A DNA stretch of 9,797 bases. Source: Erythrobacter sp. (GTDB lineage Bacteria; Pseudomonadota; Alphaproteobacteria; Sphingomonadales; Sphingomonadaceae). The notes below the pieces were generated by a model. The model saw nothing but the letters and a program-made list of their open reading frames with translations. It made no database searches and was not told where the DNA came from. This document shows, piece after piece, positions 1 to 6,459 of the stretch. Position 1 is the stretch's first letter. Every line of letters starts with the position of its first letter. The DNA lies in NCBI GenBank assembly GCA_002695185.1, contig NZOF01000070.1, forward strand, positions 1-9,797, read 5' to 3'. A program made the position numbers and the translations under genes.

Positions 1-2
1 AC

Positions 3-56
3 GTGGCCGATTGCGGCGTGCGTGCTCCCAGAAACGCGGACCCGCTCGCGGCATAG
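3..56 (+). CDS. Possible 3' end of an upstream gene (partial)
   Basis: The frame entered at base 3 is open from the window edge to a TAG at 54-56 and would encode about 17 residues ending in ADPLAA. This could be the tail of a gene lying to the left. The stretch is too short to identify, and the frame could be open by chance in GC-rich DNA. It lies just upstream of decayed coding sequence in the same phase, so it may instead be part of that remnant. Confidence 0.2.
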   Translation: MADCGVRAPRNADPLAA

Positions 57-62
57 CCGCCT

Positions 63-417
63 ATGCGACCGTACCAGGATGGTTCGTACCGGCTAACTGC
101 CTACACGGAAATCCGAATAGCCGAAGATCCGTAATGACGAGAGAGGTCGCGAGTATGCAACACGCCAGCTGCTTGCCGCCGGAGCCCCTAAGCGCGCTAT
201 TGGCGAGGACCCGCGTGACTGGCTTCAGCGCCTCTCGCGCGAAGGCTTCCTCCGCAAAACCCGTCAACCCGGAAACTGAATCTACAGCTTCCCGCTCACG
301 CGAAACCCCCGCCGATCTGCAAATGATCTCGTCACCGTCGATCCGCCAAAGCGAGATCCTTTGATCTCCGACGGCGACGTGTCGCGCATACAGATCGCGT
401 CCCGCTTGGCTGCGTAG
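63..417 (+). pseudogene. Degraded coding sequence, frameshift plus internal stop
   Basis: The first 435 bases hold no convincing intact gene but do hold coding-like sequence. From an ATG at 63 one frame reads MRPYQDGSYRLTAYTEIRIA and ends at TAA 132-134. Coding-like sequence resumes in another frame at about 136 and includes EDPRDWLQRLSREGFLRKTR. It meets a TGA at 277-279, continues in the same frame (YSFPLTRNPRR and on) and stops at TAG 415-417. Third codon positions in this second frame are clearly richer in G/C than second positions, the pattern expected of real coding sequence. The competing 117-residue open frame at 11-364 is rich in Ser, Ala, Arg and Pro and looks like an out-of-frame shadow. 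The LQRLSREGFL segment resembles a recognition-helix or wing region of a small DNA-binding protein, but this is only an impression. The remnant is in phase with the methyltransferase gene that begins at 436. A sequencing error at either break is an alternative explanation. Confidence 0.35.
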
Positions 418-435
418 CGACTTCCATCCTATAAA

Positions 436-1104
436 ATGGCGATGGAACTCGATCTCAGCGATATCGAAACGCAAATCGTCACCAAACGCGAGGAGACGTT
501 TGACCTTCTCGGAAAGCCCATGCGGACTTGGCCAGTCATTTATATGACCCCGCCGTGGGGATTTTCCTATCGCGGGCCCAAAGGTGAAAAGCGAAATTCG
601 AAAGATGCGCCAACCCTTGGGCTTCCGGAACTCGCCACAATTCCTGTTCCGCGGCTTCTATCCGATGATGGAATGGTCTTCATGTGGGTCCCTGACGGGC
701 GGCTCCCGCTCGCTCTTGAGCTTCTGGCAATCTGGGGCGTCCGCTACAACGGCATGGCCTTCCTATGGGCAAAGACGCGCGACGATACCGTCGTCGAGAG
801 CATGCACCACGAATACGACCTGCCAATGAGCACGGGCTATATTACCCGGGGCAATCCCATGCCCATGATCATGGGCGTTCGGGGCGAACCCTCCATGCGC
901 AAGCACCGGATCGAGGGGCAGCTCCGTCCCCGGCACGATATCCGCAAACTTCAATTCGCGCCCCGGGTCGAACGTTTGCAGGCCCACCCCAAATTTCGCG
1001 GCCTCATCTCGCAGCTCTACGATGGCCCCTACCTCGAGCTGTTCGGCGATGGAGAAGAAGGCTGGGATCACTGGAGACCCGGCTGGTCAAGAACGAGCGA
1101 CTGA
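436..1104 (+). CDS. MT-A70 family adenine methyltransferase, TPPW variant
   Basis: This 222-aa protein matches the layout of prokaryotic and phage MT-A70 enzymes, which transfer a methyl group from S-adenosylmethionine to N6 of adenine. The catalytic loop lies at residues 34-46 (VIYMTPPWGFSYR). A strand and helix with MVFMWVPDG and LPLALELLAIWG follow at 80-101. GMAFLWAKT is at 106-114, STGYITRGNPMPMIMGVRG at 132-150, a Lys/Arg-rich stretch ending in FAPR at 174-177, and GPYLELFG at 197-204, then a Trp-rich tail. The length suits the short form of the family. The striking deviation is the catalytic motif: the usual DPPW reads TPPW, with codon ACC at residue 38, and Asp to Thr needs two base changes. 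The protein may therefore be inactive, altered in activity, or a binding subunit in the manner of METTL14, whose motif is EPPL. No good ribosome binding site precedes ATG 436 or the in-frame ATG 442, and TATAAA (431-436) overlaps the start. No restriction endonuclease is adjacent, so an orphan, phage- or plasmid-type enzyme is likely. The family call is firm; activity is uncertain. Confidence 0.9.
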   Translation: MAMELDLSDIETQIVTKREETFDLLGKPMRTWPVIYMTPPWGFSYRGPKGEKRNSKDAPTLGLPELATIPVPRLLSDDGMVFMWVPDGRLPLALELLAIWGVRYNGMAFLWAKTRDDTVVESMHHEYDLPMSTGYITRGNPMPMIMGVRGEPSMRKHRIEGQLRPRHDIRKLQFAPRVERLQAHPKFRGLISQLYDGPYLELFGDGEEGWDHWRPGWSRTSD

Positions 1105-1175
1105 CCCAGAGAAAATTTGCGCATGCGGCAAATATTTGAAAAGATTGGTCTGATAGAGGACCAAGGAAAGGTGTG

Positions 1176-1198
1176 TCCTCCTTTCGGAGGGAAAAGCT
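1176..1198 (+). promoter_or_regulatory. Ribosome binding site hairpin leading to an ATT codon
   Basis: TCCTCC (1176-1181) pairs with GGAGGG (1186-1191) around a TTTC loop, giving five Watson-Crick pairs plus one T-G pair. The right arm is a strong Shine-Dalgarno sequence. Seven bases after it lies ATT (1199), which is in frame with the membrane-protein gene. The first ATG of that gene is 52 bases away and has no ribosome binding site. The hairpin could hide the ribosome binding site and control translation; this is inference from base pairing. Confidence 0.45.
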
Positions 1199-1243
1199 AT
1201 TTCAAAGGAAGTTGCCATCCGTAAGGACCGAGCCACAAAGCCG

Positions 1244-1747
1244 ATGAGCCTCGAAGAGAGACAAGAGTTGCTCTCGATCGACAATCGGGACATCGCTACG
1301 CCGTTCTCGCGTGAACTCACGCCGCAACATGATCGGCCCCGCGCAGTCCCGATGCCGATGCATCATTCTGATGAGATGGGCAATCACGCCCTGAGCGGAA
1401 TGCTGCCTGGCGGACAGAATCTGAACGTCGTCACCAACCACAACACGCATCTCTCCCGCAAGGAGTGGATCGTCCGGGGCATTGTCGGCGCGCTCGGAAA
1501 CGCTGTCGCCTGGCCCTTCAGGCTGATTGGCGATCTTATCAGCCAGCTGCTCGGCGGCATCATCGCTGCCCTTCTCGGCATTTTGAAGATCGCCATCATC
1601 ATCATTGCGGTCCCGACCCTGCTCTGGCTCGGTTTCCTGCTGCTCGAACAGATGCAGAGCGCCGAGAGCGTCGAGGAAGGCGCCGGCATCGTCGTCGACA
1701 ACGCCGGTTCGCTGGCTGACGGCGTAGTTAATGCGGTAGCGAAGTAG
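1244..1747 (+). CDS. Small membrane protein, function unknown
   Basis: From ATG 1244 this is a 167-aa protein that I do not recognise. Residues 1-75 are hydrophilic, Met/His/Pro-rich in the middle (RPRAVPMPMHH at 31-41). Residues 79-92 are moderately hydrophobic. Residues 103-135 form a long hydrophobic stretch including ILKIAIIIIAVPTLLWLGF, enough for one long or two short membrane helices. The tail from about 136 is acidic, then small and neutral. The start is doubtful. No Shine-Dalgarno precedes ATG 1244, whereas a strong one (GGAGGG, 1186-1191) is seven bases before an in-frame ATT at 1199. A second weaker site (AAGGAAG, 1205-1211) precedes an in-frame ATC at 1217. The frame is open upstream as far as 1157, with no ATG, GTG or TTG before 1244. 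Starting at 1199 adds 15 residues (ISKEVAIRKDRATKP), a normal-looking basic N-terminus. The gene ends in TAG, which directly touches the stop of the convergent gene. Confidence 0.75.
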   Translation: MSLEERQELLSIDNRDIATPFSRELTPQHDRPRAVPMPMHHSDEMGNHALSGMLPGGQNLNVVTNHNTHLSRKEWIVRGIVGALGNAVAWPFRLIGDLISQLLGGIIAALLGILKIAIIIIAVPTLLWLGFLLLEQMQSAESVEEGAGIVVDNAGSLADGVVNAVAK

Positions 1748-2917
1748 TCAGGCTGCGAGCGCTTCGGCGCTCGCAGCTACAAGCCGCTGATAGGCTTCTT
1801 CATCGCGTCCGCTGCTCGTAGCCCGGATCATCGACAAATGCATGTCGGGTACTACCGATACAGCAATCGGCTCGTACCGAGTCTCCTCGGCTGAAAAATC
1901 GACGAACAGATGGGGGTCCCGCTCAGCCAGATCTTCCAGAAAAGACGCCTGCACTGGGTCGAGTCCATAAGCGACGCATACGTTGCGCAGCCCGAGAAAA
2001 TCAAAGCGTGCGAAATCGACAGGAAGGTTGGGGTCTTCGCCTTCAGCCAGCTTCAGCGACTGAAAATGGACAATCACGGAAAGGCCTTCAAATGAATGGC
2101 CTTTTCCAATCGATTGCAGACAGTCGATCATGACGCTGAACCAGTCCAAACCATCAGCAGAAAGAAGGTCATGATCCTGCTGGCTGATGCCCTGAAGCAT
2201 CTCGCGGGCGCCGTCGATCTCTCGCCGATCGTGCCGCACTGAAAGGATGCGCCTCTTTTCGAATTCATTCTCGTCGAATGCCGGCAAGGCAGGGCAGTCC
2301 GCTCCGCTCATACGAGCCCTCAACAGATCCCAGGATACCGGCCGCCGGAAGTGCACTGCATCCTTCAAGGCAAGGCACGAATTATTCGCTGCCAGATCCC
2401 TGATCTCCGTCCAATTGGCAGCAAAAATGCGAACTGCGATCTCTTCAGCCTCATCCTGATTGCTTTCGTCAGAAAGCACACCGCTGACCTCGCTCAAATC
2501 GAGGTAAACGCCCTCGTTGCCGCGCATTCGCCGGACCACTTCGGCCGCGGTCTCTTGAGACAGATCATAAGCGATCGGCACGATGATTGTGCGCTCGAAA
2601 CCTGAGATCGAGGCCGCAACACCCCACTGGTCGGAAGCCTTTTCGTGGCCGGAATGAACGCTGTCATCACGAAGACGTGCCATTCCGATGCCGCGCATCC
2701 CTCCGCCAAGCCAACCATGGTCATCTGGATAGACGCATTCGAAGGGGGTCTTTCCTGCAACACTCGCCGCATCACGCAATGCGATCTTTATTGCACGCTG
2801 GATATCGCGAGACTCTTCCGGCATCTCCACGCCCCATCGCTTCACGACGCTTCGAGTTACGTCATACAAATCAGTCTCTTCTACCGCAGAATCCAACAGC
2901 ACGACGCGAAGCTCCAT
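1748..2917 (-). CDS. Hypothetical protein, 389 aa
   Basis: A long minus-strand gene of good coding quality whose family I do not recognise. It begins MELRVVLLDSAVEETDLYDV and ends ASAEALAA. It is acidic overall, with no signal peptide and no clear membrane segment, so a cytoplasmic soluble protein is likely. A Gly-rich stretch (GWLGGGMRGIGMARLRDD) lies at about residues 68-85, and the rest looks mixed alpha/beta. The ATG at 2917 has no obvious Shine-Dalgarno immediately upstream. A good sigma-70-like promoter sits just outside it (2944-2972), so the message would have only a short leader. The gene is transcribed away from the S8 protease gene and towards the small membrane-protein gene; the two stop codons touch with no bases between them. 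The last codons contain a perfect 11-bp inverted repeat. Nothing in the context assigns a function. Confidence 0.85.
   Translation of the reverse strand: MELRVVLLDSAVEETDLYDVTRSVVKRWGVEMPEESRDIQRAIKIALRDAASVAGKTPFECVYPDDHGWLGGGMRGIGMARLRDDSVHSGHEKASDQWGVAASISGFERTIIVPIAYDLSQETAAEVVRRMRGNEGVYLDLSEVSGVLSDESNQDEAEEIAVRIFAANWTEIRDLAANNSCLALKDAVHFRRPVSWDLLRARMSGADCPALPAFDENEFEKRRILSVRHDRREIDGAREMLQGISQQDHDLLSADGLDWFSVMIDCLQSIGKGHSFEGLSVIVHFQSLKLAEGEDPNLPVDFARFDFLGLRNVCVAYGLDPVQASFLEDLAERDPHLFVDFSAEETRYEPIAVSVVPDMHLSMIRATSSGRDEEAYQRLVAASAEALAA
1752..1777. terminator. 11-bp perfect stem with TTCG loop at convergent gene ends
   Basis: GCTGCGAGCGC (1752-1762) and GCGCTCGCAGC (1767-1777) are exact reverse complements separated by TTCG. 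In the plus-strand transcript this gives a C(UUCG)G tetraloop, an exceptionally stable cap. The hairpin lies just past the TAG of the plus-strand membrane-protein gene and inside the last codons (AASAEALAA) of the minus-strand gene. No T-tract follows on either strand, so it is not a textbook intrinsic terminator. It may instead stabilise 3' ends, block RNase, pause polymerase at the convergent junction or help a Rho-dependent stop. Confidence 0.6.
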
Positions 2918-2943
2918 CTTAACGAACGATTTGATCTTTCCGC

Positions 2944-2972
2944 TTTATAGGAGACGTAATGCATTCCTACAA
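2944..2972 (-). promoter_or_regulatory. Sigma-70-like promoter for the 389-aa gene
   Basis: On the minus strand, TTGTAG (2967-2972 read in reverse) is followed after exactly 17 bases by TATAAA (2944-2949). The -10 matches five of six consensus positions and the -35 matches three of six. Transcription would begin near 2937, about 20 bases before the ATG at 2917. The rest of 2918-3054 carries the leader of the S8 gene. That leader includes an imperfect stem (3004-3011 with 3021-3028, including two G-T pairs) and the S8 ribosome binding site AGGGGA (3043-3048), six bases before its ATG. Confidence 0.4.
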
Positions 2973-3054
2973 ATTCTCCTGCATTGGCTGGAAGAAGGGG
3001 GCAGCTCAGCCTTCATAAGGGGCTGGGTGTAGAGTATTTCATAGGGGAAAATTA

Positions 3055-5388
3055 ATGTCTGATTATCTGAAGCGCACGATGGGTATCGCGGTAAGTGCCA
3101 TCGCGATGGCCAGTCTGTCCGCATGCGGCGGCGGTGGATCGAGCGGCGGTGTTGGCTCGACGCCTCCTCCGCCCCCGGCTCCTGCACCTGCACCTTCGCC
3201 AGCGCCCACTCCGGCTCCGGCTCCGACTCCGGCGCCAACTCCGGCGCCAACTCCGGCGCCAACTCCGGCACCGACGCCAACCCCGAGCTGTGAGCCGAAT
3301 TGTGATCCTGTCGCCCCGCCGGCCGGTTACGTCATCACCCCTGAAACCGAACAGGCGCAGCGCTCGGAAAACGATACTACCGAGTTCCGTGAGAACTATC
3401 TCGGCAAGGAGTTCACCAACGCACTCTTCGCCATCGACAACGGCTGGACCGGCGAAGGCGTTATGGTCGGCGTTCTTGACGACGGCGTTAACGAGGTGGG
3501 CGATCTTGAAGGACAGGTGTCCGATCTTTCGCGTGATTTTGGCGGGAACATGGTCGATGGCGAACTGCAGTCGCGTGAAGGCGCTGGCGACGAAACGTCG
3601 GACCACGGCACTTCCGTTGCTGCGATCATCGCCGCAAAGGCCAATGGCAAAGGCACCATGGGCTACGCACCCGGGGCGAAAATTGTCAGCCTGCGCGTCA
3701 ACATGATCGACGAAGACGGCTCCGAATACATTGGTGTAAACGCCGATGCCGCTCTCGAATATGCCGCAGAAGTCGGCATCAAAATCATCAACCGTTCGCT
3801 CGCCAGCAAAGGCACGGGCAATGTGGCGTGGCAGAGCGCAGTTGCCACATACGGCCAGACTGGCGGTCTCATCATTTCGAGCACTGGTAACGACGGTGCC
3901 GATAATCCGACCGATGTCATCGACGTGACAACCGAAAACCGGAATACCTGGCTTTTTGTGACTGCGCTCGATACGGATCCGACCACATTCCAGCTGGCCG
4001 GATACGCCAACGCCTGCGGGTCGATGATGGATCGCTGCGTCACCGCACCGGGCACCAATATTTCGATCGACACCTCCGGCGAGCTGATTCCTTTCAGCGG
4101 AACAAGCTCGGCTGCGCCCGTGGTCTCGGCCCTCGCTGCAACTATTCTCCAGAAGTGGCCCCAGCTCTCGGGCCAGGAAGCCGGCGAGGTCATCATGGCC
4201 ACCGCCAGGGATCTCGGCGAAGAGGGCGTTGATCCGGTCTTCGGCCATGGCCTCGTCGACTTCAAGGCAGCGCTCGAACCGGTCGAGCCCACCTTGTCGA
4301 ACGGCAGCGTCCAGACTGCTCTCACTGGTGCCTCCACTGCCGTGCCTTCGGCAATGGGCGGCGAGGGCATCGAAGCCGTACTCGCCTCCGTAACCGTCGT
4401 CGATGCCTTCGGCCGCGATTATACTGGCAATTTGTCGGGTCTGGTCGTGCAGCCCGCTTCGGCGGACGCCACCTTCATGCGCCGCCAGGTCGAAAACCAG
4501 GCCAATTCGGGCGGAGCCCATTTTGCCTTCAACGGCATGAGCGGCTCCGTTGCTTATGCAGGCTTCCGCTACGGCCCTGAAGCCAACGAGGTCGACACCC
4601 AGCTCGTCAATGCCGAGTTCGCCTTCCGCAGCGGCCAGACGACCTACACGGCTGCGTTCTCGTCGCTCGACAGCGTGCAGGACACGATGATGGGTCTTGC
4701 GCCCACCTCGGATGCCATGATCGCGCACTCGCCCGTGGCTGACTACTCGTTCGGCGTAGCCCGCCAGATCGGCGACACGCAGATCGGGTTCAGCGTCCAC
4801 ACTGGCCAGAACGAGCTGGCACAGGCCAACGGCACCATGATCAGTGCCCAGCGCGGCAACACCAAGGTGAAGCTGGCCTATATCGACGAGAAAGGCAGCC
4901 TCTTCGGCACGCCGGTGGGCTCGGGTGCGATGCGTCTCGGCGACGGTTCGCAGACGGCCTTCATCGAAGGATCGAGCGCATTTGACATCGGCAGCTGGGC
5001 TTTCGACGCCTATGCAAGTGCCAACGTCACGCGCATCGACATGGCCAGCGACACGCTGCTGACCGACGCCAGCGACATGGTCGGCATTCGCTTCGGCATG
5101 ATCGCAAGCAAGGCGGCTCTCGGTGGCCGCCTGAGCTTCGGCATCGCGCAGCCGCTCACGGTTGTAAGCGGGCAGGGCACCTATACCCTCGGCTCGGGCT
5201 ACGATCTGGCATCGCGTTCGCTGACTTTCGCGGATCACAAGGTCGACTTCTCGGGCAAGATCAACCCGCGTGCGACCTTCGGCTACGAAGCGCCCATGAG
5301 CACTGGCGCTCTGCTGCGCTTCGGAGCATCGTCGAACGCCAATGGCTCCGACGTTCGTGCACTCGCATCGCTGGCAAAGCGGTTCTGA
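3055..5388 (+). CDS. Lipidated S8 (subtilisin-like) autotransporter-type protease
   Basis: A 777-aa exported serine protease. Residues 1-23 form a signal peptide ending in lipobox LSAC, so Cys24 should be lipidated. The following residue is Gly, not Asp, which is compatible with outer-membrane sorting. A Gly/Ser stretch (25-35) leads into a Pro/Ala/Thr linker (37-77) with TPAP repeats. The peptidase domain runs about 90-410. Its triad is Asp142 (VGVLDDGVN), His184 (SDHGTSVAA) and Ser351 (FSGTSSAAP), with the oxyanion Asn279 (SSTGNDG). Cys79/Cys83 and Cys321/Cys328 could form disulfides. Residues from about 480 to the end alternate polar and hydrophobic positions and finish in LAKRF with a C-terminal Phe, as in autotransporter-type outer-membrane barrels. 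Likely job: surface-anchored or self-released proteolysis, comparable to Neisseria NalP. The ribosome binding site AGGGGA (3043-3048) supports ATG 3055. The gene contains no TTA, CTA or TCA codons, a stricter codon bias than its neighbours, suggesting a well-adapted gene. A strong hairpin follows it. The protease call is firm; the barrel is inferred. Confidence 0.92.
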   Translation: MSDYLKRTMGIAVSAIAMASLSACGGGGSSGGVGSTPPPPPAPAPAPSPAPTPAPAPTPAPTPAPTPAPTPAPTPTPSCEPNCDPVAPPAGYVITPETEQAQRSENDTTEFRENYLGKEFTNALFAIDNGWTGEGVMVGVLDDGVNEVGDLEGQVSDLSRDFGGNMVDGELQSREGAGDETSDHGTSVAAIIAAKANGKGTMGYAPGAKIVSLRVNMIDEDGSEYIGVNADAALEYAAEVGIKIINRSLASKGTGNVAWQSAVATYGQTGGLIISSTGNDGADNPTDVIDVTTENRNTWLFVTALDTDPTTFQLAGYANACGSMMDRCVTAPGTNISIDTSGELIPFSGTSSAAPVVSALAATILQKWPQLSGQEAGEVIMATARDLGEEGVDPVFGHGLVDFKAALEPVEPTLSNGSVQTALTGASTAVPSAMGGEGIEAVLASVTVVDAFGRDYTGNLSGLVVQPASADATFMRRQVENQANSGGAHFAFNGMSGSVAYAGFRYGPEANEVDTQLVNAEFAFRSGQTTYTAAFSSLDSVQDTMMGLAPTSDAMIAHSPVADYSFGVARQIGDTQIGFSVHTGQNELAQANGTMISAQRGNTKVKLAYIDEKGSLFGTPVGSGAMRLGDGSQTAFIEGSSAFDIGSWAFDAYASANVTRIDMASDTLLTDASDMVGIRFGMIASKAALGGRLSFGIAQPLTVVSGQGTYTLGSGYDLASRSLTFADHKVDFSGKINPRATFGYEAPMSTGALLRFGASSNANGSDVRALASLAKRF
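3229..3264 (+). repeat. Three tandem perfect 12-bp repeats in protease linker
   Basis: The unit CCGGCGCCAACT occurs three times end to end (3229-3240, 3241-3252, 3253-3264). Degenerate copies lie on both sides, from about 3208 to 3290. Each unit adds four residues (PAPT) to the linker between the lipid anchor and the protease domain. Because the unit is a multiple of three, slippage would change tether length without shifting the frame. Confidence 0.9.
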
Positions 5389-5400
5389 GCCACCCACCAA

Positions 5401-5442
5401 GTTCGACAACCCGGCGAGAGAAATCTCGCCGGGTTGTTGGAC
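5401..5442 (+). terminator. Strong hairpin after the S8 protease gene
   Basis: CAACCCGGCGAGA (5407-5419) and TCTCGCCGGGTTG (5424-5436) form a perfect 13-bp stem around a GAAA loop. Pairing continues outward to 5401 and 5442, with two G-T pairs, for about 19 pairs in all. It begins 12 bases past the protease stop. Only a short TTGTTGG follows rather than a T-tract, so it is terminator-like but not canonical. It probably ends or protects the protease message and separates it from the relaxase gene. Confidence 0.7.
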
Positions 5443-5513
5443 ACCCTAGCCGCTTGCATTGATGGTCATGCTTCAACGGCGTTCCACCCCTTCGAAATTC
5501 CGGACTTTCCCGA

Positions 5514-6281
5514 ATGGCCATTATGTCTCTGCAATCTAAACCGCTTTCGCGGTCGGAAGGAAGATCGCCAGTCGCTGCCGCGGCGTATCGCGCTAGGGTC
5601 ATGCTGACCGACGAGCGGCAACAGGTTGCTCGGGATTATCGCTACAGATCGGCAGACATCGTGTCGGCCGAGATTATCGTTCCGATCGGGGGGCTCGATG
5701 TCGATCGCGGTGATCTATGGAACGCCGCCGATCGTGCCGAAAAGCGTAAGGATGCACGCACTGCGCGCGAGTGGATCCTCGCACTTCCGCACGAATTGGA
5801 CGAAACCGCAAGAGGTAGGCTCGCCCGCGATTTCGGCCAACACCTTGTCGATCGCTATGCCATCGCGGTCGATGTCTGCGTGCACCAGCCAGACCGCGCC
5901 GGTGACCATCGCAATCATCATGCGCATATCCTTGCGACCACTCGCCAATTCGACTTCGGCCCGGACGGCCGTGTCGCATTAGGCAAGAAAGCGACGATCG
6001 AGCTGTCAAATAGCAAACGCAAATTGCTTGGTCTTGGCCCCGTGGCCGACGAGATCAAAGATCTGCGTCAAGAATGGGCCGACATGGCCAACTCCGCGCT
6101 CAAACAGGCAGGGCAGGAGGCCCAGGTCGATCCGCGTTCACTCTCGGATCAAGGCCTAGATCAACAGCCAACCGTCCATTTAGGGCACGCTGCTTCAGCG
6201 ATGGAACGCCGCGGAATCCTGACTGGGCGCGGCACGCACAACCGCGAAGTACACCGTCTTCGAGACGATAAAGTGGATTAA
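5514..6281 (+). CDS. mobA: MobA/MobL family (MOBQ-type) relaxase, domain-only
   Basis: Relaxases of this family nick one strand at the origin of transfer, bind the 5' end through a tyrosine and lead the strand into the recipient. Residues 1-30 carry motif I, and SRSEGRSPVAAAAYRAR places the catalytic tyrosine at Tyr25, the same position as in RSF1010 MobA. This supports ATG 5514 as the start. LWNAADRAEKRKDARTAREW and ALPHEL (68-94) are typical of the family. The metal-binding histidine cluster is at 124-140 (HQPDRAGDHRNHHAHIL; His124, His136 and His138 are the likely ligands). LSDQGLDQQPTVHLG (210-224) and MERRGI (230-235) close the domain, as in RSF1010 MobA. The protein stops at 255 aa, right after the relaxase domain. 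Helicase or primase extensions, common in larger relatives, are absent. No accessory mob gene is recognisable nearby. No clear ribosome binding site precedes the start. The frame uses TTA and TCA codons that the upstream protease gene avoids, consistent with a different origin. Confidence 0.92.
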   Translation: MAIMSLQSKPLSRSEGRSPVAAAAYRARVMLTDERQQVARDYRYRSADIVSAEIIVPIGGLDVDRGDLWNAADRAEKRKDARTAREWILALPHELDETARGRLARDFGQHLVDRYAIAVDVCVHQPDRAGDHRNHHAHILATTRQFDFGPDGRVALGKKATIELSNSKRKLLGLGPVADEIKDLRQEWADMANSALKQAGQEAQVDPRSLSDQGLDQQPTVHLGHAASAMERRGILTGRGTHNREVHRLRDDKVD

Positions 6282-6459
6282 GCCTCATATCGCAAACAGG
6301 AACATCAAATATTCCCTGCAAGGCGGGCCTACCCGCGAGCGTGATGAAGGCGAACAGCCGAGCTAACGCAATCCAATAAGCATGTTCAAATATCTCTTCC
6401 ATCCTCAAAACGGCTCGTGATACAATTCGCAAAAGCAATTGAGACGAGGTCAATCAGAG
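6282..6459 (+). promoter_or_regulatory. Intergenic region with a candidate extended -10 promoter
   Basis: This 178-bp gap after the relaxase gene holds no gene that I can support. TGATACAAT at 6418-6426 is a good extended -10 element and would start transcription about 25 bases before ATG 6460; no convincing -35 is seen. GCGGG (6323-6327) and CCCGC (6332-6336) form a short five-pair hairpin around CCTA. An origin of transfer could lie here or in 5443-5513, but I see no recognisable nick site. Confidence 0.3.

Noticed and set aside
11..364. A 117-codon plus-strand open frame
   Set aside because: The composition is Ser/Ala/Arg/Pro-rich like an out-of-frame reading, and the frames at 63-134 and 136-417 look more like real protein.
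61..474. A 137-codon minus-strand open frame across the left edge
   Set aside because: It overlaps the methyltransferase start and the plus-strand remnant, which has the better codon-position GC pattern. No motif is visible.
1244..1747. The small membrane protein as a phage holin
   Set aside because: Length and hydrophobic pattern alone do not identify a holin, no lysis or phage genes are present, and the long hydrophilic N-terminus is not typical.
3052..5409. A 785-codon open frame on the minus strand covering the whole protease gene
   Set aside because: Its codons are the exact reverse complements of the protease codons. It is open only because TTA, CTA and TCA are absent there, and its translation is Arg/His/Ala-rich with no recognisable domain.
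6323..6336. GCGGG-CCTA-CCCGC hairpin as an origin of transfer or terminator
   Set aside because: The stem is only five pairs, no T-tract follows, and no MOBQ-type nick consensus is recognisable, so it is mentioned only as content of the intergenic region.
6439..6459. TTG at 6439 as start of the 241-aa gene
   Set aside because: The ribosome binding site lies after this codon and correctly precedes ATG 6460.
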